From contig NZ_CP134890.1 in assembly GCF_032098525.1 (NCBI RefSeq), positions 868,001 through 932,000 of the forward strand: a DNA stretch of 64,000 nucleotides, written 5' to 3'. Origin of the DNA: Flavobacterium sp. PMTSA4 (GTDB lineage Bacteria; Bacteroidota; Bacteroidia; Flavobacteriales; Flavobacteriaceae). The position numbers and the translations under genes were made by a program. The notes under the pieces were generated by a model that did not search any database, had not been told where the DNA came from, and saw nothing but the letters and a program-made list of their open reading frames with translations. Position 1 is the stretch's first letter; each line of letters begins with the position of its first letter. Below, one piece after another: positions 34,708 through 43,045 of the stretch.

Positions 34708-35943
34708 AAGTGGAGAAATTTTACCTTTTTTTAAGGCATGAAAAATCATAATTGATAATCCAGAAACCATGACCAAAGCTGCAACAAAAAGTAATTCGTT
34801 TATTTTTGGAATAAGTGTATAACTAAATGATGCCATACCTTGAATTGCCAAAAATAGTTCGTTCAAGAAAACTCCAATCGAGAATAGAATTAATCCGTTT
34901 TTGGCACCTTTTGAAATAAATAAAAGATGTTTTGCAAAGATGTAAAAAAGCAAAAACAAACTAATAATTGCCAATAAAACCAAATGCAAGTAAGCAATAA
35001 CGATTGGTCGGAAACCAAATGCCAACTGACTTAATGCAGGAATAACAGAACCTAATTGTAGCAAAAGTTTTATCGTAAGTGAGATGACAACAAACAGTAA
35101 AATGTAACGTAAAAAAAGTGGATATTTTTTTAGCGAAATTTGCTTTTCTCTATATAAAATATACAATAATCGAAACCAAGCATATACTTGAACAAAAGCC
35201 GCTATAATCATTAAAAAATAGAGCCAAGACGGTAATTTCAACCAAAGTGTTGATAAAAAATAGGCAGGAATACACGCTACAAAAAACCACCAAAAAACCT
35301 TATTGTAAAATGAATTTTCGGTTGTTTTTAAATTGAAAAAATAGAACAATAAACCCATACAAGCGAAGAAAAACCATCCATTGTATTGAAAATGTAAATA
35401 GTAATAAATTGATGCTAAATACTCATTTTGAAGAATGTTTTTGGTTGCCATCATATAAGCCAAAAAAAACGTTCCGATTGAAGAAAGTACATTAAAAAAA
35501 ATAGCTCCTTTGAACCAATTGATAGAAAGATTTTCTTTTTCTACAAATTTTAAATCGTTCCAAAATCGATAACCAAAAGCATAAGAAACAATAATTGACA
35601 TAGTTGAAAAAAAGATCGAAATTGCTCCATAACCTTCAATAATAAACGAAATTAACATTCCATAGGCACAAATTAAATTTGCCATCAAGATTAGATTATA
35701 ATTTTCAGAAAAAGTTTCTCTTTTTTGAGCTGTTTTTTTTTCTAAAAAAAGAATCATCAATAGCATTAAGGTATGACTAATCCAACCCGAAAAAGCAAAG
35801 TGAGAATGTGAATGCAGAATGTTTTTTTGATTGAAAAAAGGAAATTCAAAACCAATTTTATATCGCATTAACAATCCTAGAAGTGCTACAATAAGTAGAT
35901 TTATTACAGAAAAACGCAACCAAAATTTTGAATTAAACGGCAT
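34702..35943 (-). CDS. polytopic membrane protein of unknown function
   Basis: A 413-residue protein with about twelve hydrophobic segments. Histidines cluster in HSHSHFAFSGW (second segment), YYLHFQYNGWFF and AYLHLVLLA, a pattern reminiscent of haem-copper oxidase subunit I or NnrS-type haem proteins. I cannot assign a family. The gene begins at the last base of the crp stop and is probably translated with it. Co-transcription with the regulator suggests a sensing or NO-related membrane function. Confidence 0.6.
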   Translation of the reverse strand: MPFNSKFWLRFSVINLLIVALLGLLMRYKIGFEFPFFNQKNILHSHSHFAFSGWISHTLMLLMILFLEKKTAQKRETFSENYNLILMANLICAYGMLISFIIEGYGAISIFFSTMSIIVSYAFGYRFWNDLKFVEKENLSINWFKGAIFFNVLSSIGTFFLAYMMATKNILQNEYLASIYYYLHFQYNGWFFFACMGLLFYFFNLKTTENSFYNKVFWWFFVACIPAYFLSTLWLKLPSWLYFLMIIAAFVQVYAWFRLLYILYREKQISLKKYPLFLRYILLFVVISLTIKLLLQLGSVIPALSQLAFGFRPIVIAYLHLVLLAIISLFLLFYIFAKHLLFISKGAKNGLILFSIGVFLNELFLAIQGMASFSYTLIPKINELLFVAALVMVSGLSIMIFHALKKGKISPLL

Positions 35944-36530
35944 CAGAAATAAATTTTATGGTTGATAATGTCAATTTTTTTATCTGTTTTCATTTTTGAA
36001 AAAGCTCTAATAACGGTTTCTACTCTCAAACCTGTAAAATTGGCAATTTCTTGGCGCGTAAACGGAACTAACTCTTTTTTGCTGCTATTTCCTTTTTTAT
36101 GTGTATTTAAAAAGGCAATAATTCTAAATTCGGGTTTTTGATTGATAATATCTTTTGAAGTCTTGGCTTTACTGTGAATTCGTTGCGCCATAAGTGTTAG
36201 AAAATGCTTCTGAATGGCGGGATATTCTTCTAAAATTTTTAAAAATTTTTCTTTAGAAAGTTTAATGATTTTGCAATCTTGAAAAGCGGTAGCGGTAGAA
36301 GGATATTTTTCGTCAATAAACAATGGTGGTTCTCCAAAACTTTGTCCTTCAGTAAAATAACCTTGAGTAAATTCTTTACCATCATCATTACAATTGAACA
36401 TTCGCACACAACCTTCCATTATTTGATAATAAAAATGCGCCGTTTCATCTTCTGAAATTATGATTTCATTTTTTTTATATTCTTTGGCAATTGCTCCCCA
36501 AGTAAAAAGTAAATCCAAATCTATTGCCAT
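35943..36530 (-). CDS. Crp/Fnr family transcriptional regulator
   Basis: A 195-residue regulator with a cyclic-nucleotide-type beta-barrel (about 10-115) and a C-terminal winged helix. The recognition helix FTGLRVETVIRAFSKM keeps the Glu and Arg positions used by Crp to read half-sites. No N-terminal Cys cluster is present, so it is not an Fe-S Fnr. It may sense haem-NO or another ligand. It lies among six target-like boxes with ATGA half-sites and is the only Crp/Fnr gene in the window, making it the best candidate regulator. Confidence 0.88.
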   Translation of the reverse strand: MAIDLDLLFTWGAIAKEYKKNEIIISEDETAHFYYQIMEGCVRMFNCNDDGKEFTQGYFTEGQSFGEPPLFIDEKYPSTATAFQDCKIIKLSKEKFLKILEEYPAIQKHFLTLMAQRIHSKAKTSKDIINQKPEFRIIAFLNTHKKGNSSKKELVPFTRQEIANFTGLRVETVIRAFSKMKTDKKIDIINHKIYF

Positions 36531-36616
36531 AACAGACGTTGATTTTAAGTTGTAACATCAATAAAATGATGTGTCTGATTTATAAAAACAAAACTACATT
36601 TTATAAAGAGTATAAA

Positions 36617-36663
36617 ACATGACTAAAATCATATAAACAATCCTTTTTTAAACTATAAATTTG
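36617..36663 (+). promoter_or_regulatory. Crp/Fnr-type box and promoter of the presumed copper operon
   Basis: ATGA-CTAAAA-TCAT (36619-36632) is centred at 36625.5. TAAATTTG (36656-36663) is an exact -7 element ending 37.5 bp away. The GTG start codon at 36668 is only five bases beyond, so the transcript may be leaderless. The box also lies 95 bp upstream of the regulator gene, allowing autoregulation. Confidence 0.72.
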
Positions 36664-36667
36664 TCCT

Positions 36668-37042
36668 GTGAAAAAATTAGTAATCATAGTAGCCCTTGTA
36701 ATGTTTTTAAAACCGGTTTTTCCGGTGATAGATTACATCGTTAATTATGATTATATTTCTAAAGAGCTTTGTGAAAATAAAGCAAAACCCGAATTAGAAT
36801 GTAACGGAAAATGTAAGTTGATGCAAGGACTTGCAAAAGCTTCTGATGAAGATAAACCAATTTCAAGTGATAAAAAAGTAGTTCATTTAGAAACGGAATT
36901 ACTGTTTTTTAAAGAAATTGAAACTCTAATCGCAAGACAAACTTATTTTCAACATAAAATTAGTATTAGCGACAACTATTCCAATCTTTACTTTCACTTG
37001 AATGGTTGCGCCGTTTTTCATCCACCAACAATTATTACTTAA
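36668..37042 (+). CDS. small exported protein with Cys pair
   Basis: A 124-residue protein starting at GTG. An N-terminal hydrophobic segment is followed by KELCENKAKPELECNGKCKL, with four-residue-spaced Cys and a Met, then a hydrophilic region. The C-terminus holds further Cys and His (NGCAVFHPP). I know similar small proteins only as neighbours of TonB receptors in Bacteroidota. Metal binding is plausible. It heads an operon with the two following genes. Confidence 0.6.
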   Translation: MKKLVIIVALVMFLKPVFPVIDYIVNYDYISKELCENKAKPELECNGKCKLMQGLAKASDEDKPISSDKKVVHLETELLFFKEIETLIARQTYFQHKISISDNYSNLYFHLNGCAVFHPPTIIT

Positions 37043-37144
37043 TACAAAAATTGCATCAATCTTTTTTGGATTGACAGGACAAACTATGTCTAAAAATTAT
37101 TGGAAAAACTTCCAATAGAATTCGTATTAATTAAAATTTACAAA

Positions 37145-38005
37145 ATGAAATCTTTACTAAAATATACACTTGCCTTTTTTATAATGGCAGCAACAACTAT
37201 GTTTACTTCATGCTCATCAGATGATGATACAACTACAACAACCACCGACGAATTATCTGGAATTACTAAATTTAAAGAATTTTCAAACGATACACATACC
37301 ATAGAATTATATTCTAAAGCAGGAAGTTTAGAACAAGGATTTAATGAAATTTCTATCAGAATTAAAGATAAATCTACTGGAAATTATGAAAAAAATGCAG
37401 AAGTGAGTTGGATGCCAATTATGCACATGACAATGATGAACCATTCTTGTCCAAAATCTGAAGTAGAAAAAACAACTCCAAACGGAACGTTATACAATGG
37501 TTATATTGTTTTTCAAATGGCACAAAACACAACAGAATATTGGGATTTAAAAGTTGATTATACGATAGAAGGAACGGCTTATACGGCTACTTCTGTAATT
37601 GATGTTCCTGCATCGGCAAAGAAAAAAGTAAGTTCATTTACAGGAACTGATGGTGTGAAATATGTTGTGGCTTATGCCGAACCAACTAATCCAAAAGTTG
37701 CAGTTAATGACATAGCTTTAGGCGTTTGGAAAATGCAAAATATGATGGATTTTCCTGTAGTTGATGGCTATAAAGTAAAAATCGATCCACGTATGCCAAG
37801 TATGGGAAATCACAGTTCGCCTAATAATGTTGATGCTACCCAAAAAACAATTGGCGGTTTATATGAAGGTAAATTATCATTAACAATGACAGGTTATTGG
37901 AAAATAAACTTGCAGTTACTTAACGCTGCTGGCGATGTTTTAAAAGGCGAAACCATTACCGAAACTGTTACCGAAAGTAGTCTTTTTGTAGAAATTGAAT
38001 TCTAA
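37145..38005 (+). CDS. Met/His-rich lipoprotein
   Basis: The start at 37145 is preferred over 37100 because it begins a proper lipoprotein signal (lipobox FTSC). The mature protein of about 265 residues has two beta-rich repeats. The first carries SWMPIMHMTMMNHSCPKSEV and the second DPRMPSMGNHSSPNN, strongly suggesting Cu(I) ligation. The fold resembles FixH/YtkA-like domains. It lies between the small Cys protein and a TonB receptor, so a surface or periplasmic copper-capture role is inferred. Confidence 0.65.
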   Translation: MKSLLKYTLAFFIMAATTMFTSCSSDDDTTTTTTDELSGITKFKEFSNDTHTIELYSKAGSLEQGFNEISIRIKDKSTGNYEKNAEVSWMPIMHMTMMNHSCPKSEVEKTTPNGTLYNGYIVFQMAQNTTEYWDLKVDYTIEGTAYTATSVIDVPASAKKKVSSFTGTDGVKYVVAYAEPTNPKVAVNDIALGVWKMQNMMDFPVVDGYKVKIDPRMPSMGNHSSPNNVDATQKTIGGLYEGKLSLTMTGYWKINLQLLNAAGDVLKGETITETVTESSLFVEIEF

Positions 38006-38015
38006 AATAGTCTCA

Positions 38016-38052
38016 AAAAAGTCTTGTTTATTAAAGGCAAGACTTTTTAAAA
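38016..38052 (+). terminator. intrinsic terminator or attenuator
   Basis: AAAAAGTCTTG (38016-38026) pairs with CAAGACTTTTT (38038-38048). It sits 10 bases after the lipoprotein stop and before the TonB receptor start, and may reduce receptor expression. Confidence 0.6.
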
Positions 38053-38063
38053 TCCAAAATGCG

Positions 38064-40049
38064 ATGAAAAAAATACTATTTCTGTTGTTACTCAACGGCT
38101 TGGTTTCTTTTGCCCAAGAACAAAAAGATACTTTGGTTCCTAAAGACTTGAAAGAAGTAATAATCATTGGTAAAAAAGCAAAAATTCACGAAAAACAATC
38201 AAAATCATTGGCTTCAATAGATGAATTTCTAGACAAAGCTAGTCAGGTAGATTTAATAAAACGTGGCGCGTATGCTTGGGAACCAATTATCAACAATATG
38301 GCTACCGAAAGAACATTGATAACCATTGACGGAATGCGAATTTTTGGCGCTTGTACCGATAAAATGGACCCAATTACTTCGTATGTTGAAGTTTCTAATC
38401 TTTCTGAAGCAACGATACATTCTGGGCAACAAGGTTCGTGTTTTGGGTCGACCATTGGCGGAGCAATTGATTTGAAAAGAAATCAAAATCAATTTGGAAA
38501 TCAAAAATGGGATTTTGCGGTTAATAGTGGTTTTGAAACCAATAATCGTCAAAAAATCATTGGTTCATCAGTAAATTATACAGACAGTTTATTTTATGTT
38601 GATACCGATATTATGTTTCGTGATGCCGATAATTACAAGGCAGGAAACAACAAAGAAGTTTTGTTTTCTCAATTTAAAAAACTCAATTTTTCAGGAACTT
38701 CGGGGTTTAAATTCAGCCAAAACAAACTCATTGAAGCATCTTTAATTTATGATAAAGCGACCGATGTTGGTTATCCAGCATTACCAATGGATGTTTCATT
38801 AGCCGAAGCTTTGATTACTTCGCTTAAATATATGGTTATTCCAAAATCTCCATTATTGAAAGATTGGGAAACCAAAGTATATTTTAACACTATTACACAC
38901 AGAATGGATGATACCAAGCGACCATCGGTTCCTATTCACATGGATATGCCTGGTTGGAGCGAAACGTTTGGAATGTATTCTAAAATTACAGGTAATAAAA
39001 GCAATCATCATTTTTTGATTAACCTGAATAGTTTTTACAATAAATCGGTTGCCGAAATGACAATGTATCCTTCAAATCCTAATGAAAACAGTATGTTTAT
39101 GTACACTTGGCCCGATGTGAGAACATTTTATACAGGTTTTTTTGCCGAAGATAATTGGGTTTTTAATTGCCATTCGGGTTTGAAATTGTCGTTGTCTTTA
39201 GGAAGTCATACCAATGACGTAGCAAGTGATTTTGGATTACAAAGTTTGCAGATTTTTTATCCCGAAATGGAAGCTCAAAAAACACGTTTACTAAAAAGCA
39301 TCGGATTAAATTATAACTACAATAAAAACGGATTGGAATATGGTTTTGGAACCGGTTACAGCGAACGTGCACCATCAGTTTCCGAAGGATATGGTTTTTA
39401 TTTGTTCAATAGTTCTGATCGTTTTGACTATATTGGTAATCCTAATTTGAGAAATGAAAAATCGATTGAAACAAATGTTTTCTTCGGATATAAAAAGAGT
39501 AAATACAACGTTAAGATTTCATCGACTTTTTTCAGAATTTCAGATTTTATTGTTGGTCAACCTAATGATTTTTTTGTCCCGATGACGATTGGTGCTTCTG
39601 GAGTAAAACTTTACACAACTTTGGATTATGCAACCATTTTTAATGTTGACATAACTACAGAATGGAAAATTTCAAAACAGTTTCAGTGGAGTGGAAAAAT
39701 CAAATACAGTCGAGGTCAAGATAGTAACAAGAATAATTTACCGTTTATTAGTCCTGTAAGTTATCAAACGGAATTAAAATATAGATATCAAAAACTGAAT
39801 GTAGCAATTGAATGTATTGGCAACGGATCTCAAACTCAATTTGGTTCATTTTATGAAGAAAAACCTACAGCAGCTTTCACCATACTAAATTTCAGTGCAG
39901 GTTATAAATTTAATTGGGACGGAAGTATTCTTCATATTAAAATGGGAGTAGAAAATATAATAAACACTTATTATACTACATATTCCGATTGGAATAAAAT
40001 TCCGCGAATAGGTAGAAATATATATTTGAATTTAGAAATTAAAATTTAA
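38064..40049 (+). CDS. TonB-dependent receptor, possibly for copper
   Basis: An outer-membrane receptor of 661 residues from the ATG at 38064, which starts a signal peptide (MKKILFLLLLNGLVSFAQEQ). A plug domain follows with LITIDGMRIFGACTDKMDPI and GSTIGGAIDL, then a 22-strand-type barrel. The C-terminus is IYLNLEIKI. Met-rich loops (MTMYPSNPNENSMFMYTWPD) are notable. Copper receptors such as NosA/OprC supply NosZ in other bacteria; the context here fits the same role, but direct homology cannot be shown from sequence alone. Confidence 0.8.
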   Translation: MKKILFLLLLNGLVSFAQEQKDTLVPKDLKEVIIIGKKAKIHEKQSKSLASIDEFLDKASQVDLIKRGAYAWEPIINNMATERTLITIDGMRIFGACTDKMDPITSYVEVSNLSEATIHSGQQGSCFGSTIGGAIDLKRNQNQFGNQKWDFAVNSGFETNNRQKIIGSSVNYTDSLFYVDTDIMFRDADNYKAGNNKEVLFSQFKKLNFSGTSGFKFSQNKLIEASLIYDKATDVGYPALPMDVSLAEALITSLKYMVIPKSPLLKDWETKVYFNTITHRMDDTKRPSVPIHMDMPGWSETFGMYSKITGNKSNHHFLINLNSFYNKSVAEMTMYPSNPNENSMFMYTWPDVRTFYTGFFAEDNWVFNCHSGLKLSLSLGSHTNDVASDFGLQSLQIFYPEMEAQKTRLLKSIGLNYNYNKNGLEYGFGTGYSERAPSVSEGYGFYLFNSSDRFDYIGNPNLRNEKSIETNVFFGYKKSKYNVKISSTFFRISDFIVGQPNDFFVPMTIGASGVKLYTTLDYATIFNVDITTEWKISKQFQWSGKIKYSRGQDSNKNNLPFISPVSYQTELKYRYQKLNVAIECIGNGSQTQFGSFYEEKPTAAFTILNFSAGYKFNWDGSILHIKMGVENIINTYYTTYSDWNKIPRIGRNIYLNLEIKI

Positions 40050-40179
40050 AATATTAGTTTATAGGTTATGAAATTTATCTGTTTTTAGAAACTCAACTAA
40101 TAAAAGATGTCTAAAAGAGTAGCATAATTAAACGCTTTATTATTTTGCTACCACTCACCACTCCTTCCCAACGCTCCTA
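40050..40179. other. spacer before hairpin array
   Basis: AT-rich spacer after the receptor gene. Nothing recognised. Confidence 0.4.
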
Positions 40180-41341
40180 AAAAAATTACTGTCACAATTA
40201 TTGAAACAATAATACGTACACTGCGTGACTTGCGCCAGTAATTTTTTCCCCCAAGCTTCTTTACATAATGTTGCATTATAGTGCATAAGGACTATCCTGC
40301 TTCTAATCAAAATTGTGCATGCACTATAATAACATTATGTAAAAAAGCCCCTCACCCAACGCGCTTGCCAGTGGCTCTAGGACAACTTTTTTTTAAAACT
40401 TCCTCGCACCACCCTGTTTTAAAAAAAAACCGTCCTTCGCCACTGTCTTTAAGAACGTTCACCATTTCATAGGAATAGTTTCGGTTACCATTGCTTTTAT
40501 GAACGTTCACGGTAACTGTTTTTATCAACTTTGCGTTTAAATAGGAAGTGTTTTCATTGCTTTTGTAAGTTCTAAAAATGGCTTTAACTTTTAGTGATTT
40601 GCCTGTGGTAAATCCATTTTTAGAACCCACAAAACCAAAATCCCCAGTAAGAGTATCATTTTTTATTTGCCAGAAAACTAGCAGTAATTGCTCCAGCGAA
40701 AAAGCTGATGCCATACCGTTTTTTTAGATAGTCTGCCGAATACTGAACACTACGACTGCCAGCTAAATTTCAAACATCAGCTTTTCCACTAAAGCAATCA
40801 GAAACATCCCAGTAAGCAAATAAAAAATGATACCCTTACTCACGCTACTGCCACATCCCACTCGGTAGTATAATGCATTGTTTTTTGAAGATGCTTCCCA
40901 TTTTCAGCACAACATCCGACTAAATTGATAACTTCCATTTCATAGGACGATTAAGCATCCTCAAAAATCAAACCGTAAGAAAGAGTATCAAATTCTTTGG
41001 CCGGATGAATAGCTTTTTTTATTTTCTGATTTGGTTTATTCATCCATCCAAAGAATTTGATACCCTTTCCGAGGACGTCTATCTTTCAAATCAACACCCA
41101 TTCTTTCAAACAAATTCCGATTGAACAAGAACATTTGATTGAAAATTTCAAAAAAAATAAATAAAAAAAGGAAGCAAAGTTAAGTTCCAGGTATTCAAAA
41201 AAGCAAGTTCAAGCCCTCCGGGTTTCAGAAAAAATCTCCACCCAAACCGTTTCAAAACACATTTAATTTCCGATTAGACGTTGCCGAATTCAATCACGTA
41301 TCGGGTAGTATTTTTTCTGAAAAACTTGCTTTTTTGAAACC
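40180..41341. repeat. array of about eight large imperfect hairpins
   Basis: Successive non-overlapping inverted repeats cover 1.16 kb. A: 40180-40247 (arms AAAAATTACTG). B: 40261-40342 (TTACATAATGTT...). C: 40387-40428 (13 bp). D: 40568-40626 (13 bp perfect). E: 40647-40839 (23 of 24 outer bp, with inner stem 40700-40710/40775-40785). F: 40882-40967 (14 of 15). G: 40979-41069 (21 of 22 plus inner 8-bp stem). H: 41190-41341 (16-bp outer and 12-bp inner stems). Outer arms of E and G share AGTATCA/TGATACCCTT. No convincing protein gene is present; a 120-codon minus frame at 40352-40714 runs through three hairpins. Function unknown. Confidence 0.75.
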
Positions 41342-41395
41342 TTCCACTTGGACGAATGGCTTTCTTTTTTTCTTTTTTTTCTTTTAAAAAATTTT

Positions 41396-41905
41396 ATGTG
41401 TGCGGAGCGTAGCGAGGCATACCAGCATTCATTGGAAGAAATACAGAAATCAGAAGAAATACTAAATTTTAAATCTGAAAGTATGACAAATTTTATCATC
41501 AAAACCCACCGAAAAGACACTGTTTACGCCAGACCTCATTTATTCATACTTAACAAGGGATTAAACAGCGGAAAGCCACAAAAAACGCCATTTACAAACA
41601 GCTTTGTTGTGATTTTTCAAAACGAGGAAGATTACGAAAATGTTTTTTGGATAACCTACAGTCTATGGCAATCCAAATTTTGGCACAGAAACCTCTGTGG
41701 CTCTGTTATTCCATTTCTAAGAAAAATTGATTTTGTCAAAGAATTTTCAGCTAAAGCAGAGGAAATGTTACAAGATTTTGAGCAACACAAAAAAAATGTT
41801 GAAGCATTGCGACTTTTGGAGCTAAAAGAAAATCAATTTCGTCAGAATATTAACCTTATCAACGATTTGAGAAGGGTAATTCTATACCGCTATTGCAAAA
41901 AATAA
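41396..41905 (+). CDS. conserved-looking hypothetical protein (DUF6943-like)
   Basis: A soluble protein of 140-169 residues. The best start is the ATG at 41483 (MTNFIIKTHRKDTVYARPHL) or the one at 41396. The central part FVVIFQNEEDYENVFWITYS, then LWQSKFWHRNLCGSVIPF, looks well conserved, and I associate it with DUF6943 of Bacteroidota; that name is from memory. No function is known. It is followed by a small ORF in the same direction and a terminator. Confidence 0.65.
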   Translation: MCAERSEAYQHSLEEIQKSEEILNFKSESMTNFIIKTHRKDTVYARPHLFILNKGLNSGKPQKTPFTNSFVVIFQNEEDYENVFWITYSLWQSKFWHRNLCGSVIPFLRKIDFVKEFSAKAEEMLQDFEQHKKNVEALRLLELKENQFRQNINLINDLRRVILYRYCKK

Positions 41906-41930
41906 TCCGTTTAATCTTAAAATCAACACT

Positions 41931-42110
41931 ATGAGTATTTTTTTATTATTTCAAACCGATACATGGAAATCAAAAGCATCAAGAGTGTTTTTTGGTGCAT
42001 TTGATAGTAGAACTAAAGCACTTGATTATGCAAAATACAATGAATTATATTGGTATAATTCCGAAGTTGTAGTCATTGAGGTAATTCTCAATCAATTTGG
42101 AGAAGTTTAA
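41931..42110 (+). CDS. small hypothetical protein (59 aa)
   Basis: The frame MSIFLLFQTDTWKSKASRVF continues to GEV and a TAA at 42108-42110. Regular strand/helix composition and position, 25 bases after the previous gene and 9 bases before a strong terminator, support a real gene. No family is known to me. Confidence 0.6.
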   Translation: MSIFLLFQTDTWKSKASRVFFGAFDSRTKALDYAKYNELYWYNSEVVVIEVILNQFGEV

Positions 42111-42118
42111 AATCAAAA

Positions 42119-42150
42119 AAAGCCAGGTCTTTCGACTTGGCTTTCATTTT
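42119..42150. terminator. intrinsic terminator
   Basis: AAAGCCAGGTC and GACTTGGCTTT form an 11-bp stem (one G-U) around TTTC. It is preceded by an A-run and followed by T-rich sequence. It can serve the plus-strand small genes and the convergent minus-strand cassette. Confidence 0.75.
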
Positions 42151-42195
42151 GTTTAACCCAAACCCCGAAGCTTCGGGGCACAACGAGAGTTAAAC
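42151..42195. repeat. nested palindrome
   Basis: Outer arms GTTTAAC/GTTAAAC (42151-42157 and 42189-42195) enclose the perfect palindrome CCCCGAAGCTTCGGGG (42163-42178). It lies just after the stop of the minus-strand cassette and could terminate it. Confidence 0.6.
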
Positions 42196-42375
42196 TTATT
42201 TCTTGTGCTTCTTGAAGAGGCATTTAAGCAATACCGAAATTGAAAAACTCACTACAGCACCAACTGTTGCTAAAACAACCGTTTTAATCAAATCTTCTGA
42301 GTTCAAATTCGGTACTATACTCAAAAAAGTACCTCCCGCAGTTCCAACCATTGTTGGATTAATCTGGTTGCTCAT
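42196..42375 (-). CDS. small membrane protein (59 aa)
   Basis: Starting at 42375 (MSNQINPTMVGTAGGTFL) or nine bases earlier, the protein has one long hydrophobic helix (VVLATVGAVVSFSISVLL) and a Lys-rich tail. Overlap of 17 bases with the gene before it shows coupling. Size and topology would fit a holin-like protein, but no family is recognised. Confidence 0.6.
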   Translation of the reverse strand: MSNQINPTMVGTAGGTFLSIVPNLNSEDLIKTVVLATVGAVVSFSISVLLKCLFKKHKK

Positions 42376-42580
42376 GGGTATCAACCGTTAATTGACTAAC
42401 AGCAGACAAAACACCACCTGCAACAGCAACATAACCTCCAATTGTGGTTACAATTACAGGCAATGCAACGGGTGCTGCCAAAATAGTTCCACCAAGCGTA
42501 GCCATGGCTAATCCAATCGTTCGAAGCACTTTAAAAAACTTTGGCGTGGGAGCTTTTGCTCTTTCTACAATTTTATTCAT
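42359..42580 (-). CDS. small membrane protein (73 aa)
   Basis: A 73-residue protein with two adjacent hydrophobic segments separated by a short turn (GLAMATLGGTILAAPVALPV, then TIGGYVAVAGGVLSAV). The N-terminus is basic. Holin-like topology again. Third gene of a four-gene minus-strand cassette. Confidence 0.6.
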   Translation of the reverse strand: MNKIVERAKAPTPKFFKVLRTIGLAMATLGGTILAAPVALPVIVTTIGGYVAVAGGVLSAVSQLTVDTHEQPD

Positions 42581-42617
42581 AATTAATTTCTATTGTCATT
42601 CCAGCTAAAGCGGAAAT

Positions 42618-43010
42618 TTATTCAACAATCAACACTACACTTTCTCCATTCTCCAAAGCTTTGTAAACAAAAGCTTTAAGTTTATCAAACGCTTTCCTTG
42701 ACATCAAACCTAATCCAGGTCCAGAAAGTTTAGTAACCGGAGCAATACAACCTTGCAATTCCTTTTGAGCATTGTTGGCAGGATGAAAAAGAATAAATTT
42801 TCTATTTGGTACATCCACTACCTCCATATGCCATTTGTATTTGGCGCTGTATCGCTTTCTAATAAAATATTTCCCCTCAGGAATGCAGGAGACCTTCGTT
42901 TCGTTCATCTTCCAGGGCAATTCGATAGTTTTACAAATCAATTTGCCTTCGCATTCGAGTTTACCATTCGTTCCATCAGGGAAATAAGTTCTAGTTAAAA
43001 ACAAAACCAT
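42618..43010 (-). CDS. DUF5675-like protein
   Basis: A 130-residue protein with the pattern IELPWKMNETKVSCIPEGKY, then ILFHPANNAQKELQGCIAPV, that I know as DUF5675 from phages and bacteria. The conserved His and Cys (FHPAN...GCI) resemble the active site of L,D-transpeptidase-type enzymes, so cell-wall activity is possible but unproven. No signal peptide is seen. With the holin-like neighbours, a lysis-like or secretion-associated module is suggested. Confidence 0.65.
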   Translation of the reverse strand: MVLFLTRTYFPDGTNGKLECEGKLICKTIELPWKMNETKVSCIPEGKYFIRKRYSAKYKWHMEVVDVPNRKFILFHPANNAQKELQGCIAPVTKLSGPGLGLMSRKAFDKLKAFVYKALENGESVVLIVE

Positions 43011-43045
43011 CTTCTAAATTCTGATTTCTAATTTCTAACTTCAGT

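Noticed and set aside
37100..37144. upstream start for the Met/His-rich lipoprotein
   Set aside because: The 15 extra residues precede a complete lipoprotein signal and are not needed.
40345..40375. integron attC site (ACCCAAC resembles the RYYYAAC core)
   Set aside because: No integron integrase, no matching GTTRRRY partner at the right distance and no gene cassettes nearby.
40352..40714. 120-codon minus-strand frame in the hairpin array
   Set aside because: It runs through several inverted repeats, has no recognisable domain and no clear start signal. The inverted repeats explain the region better, though a decayed gene cannot be excluded.
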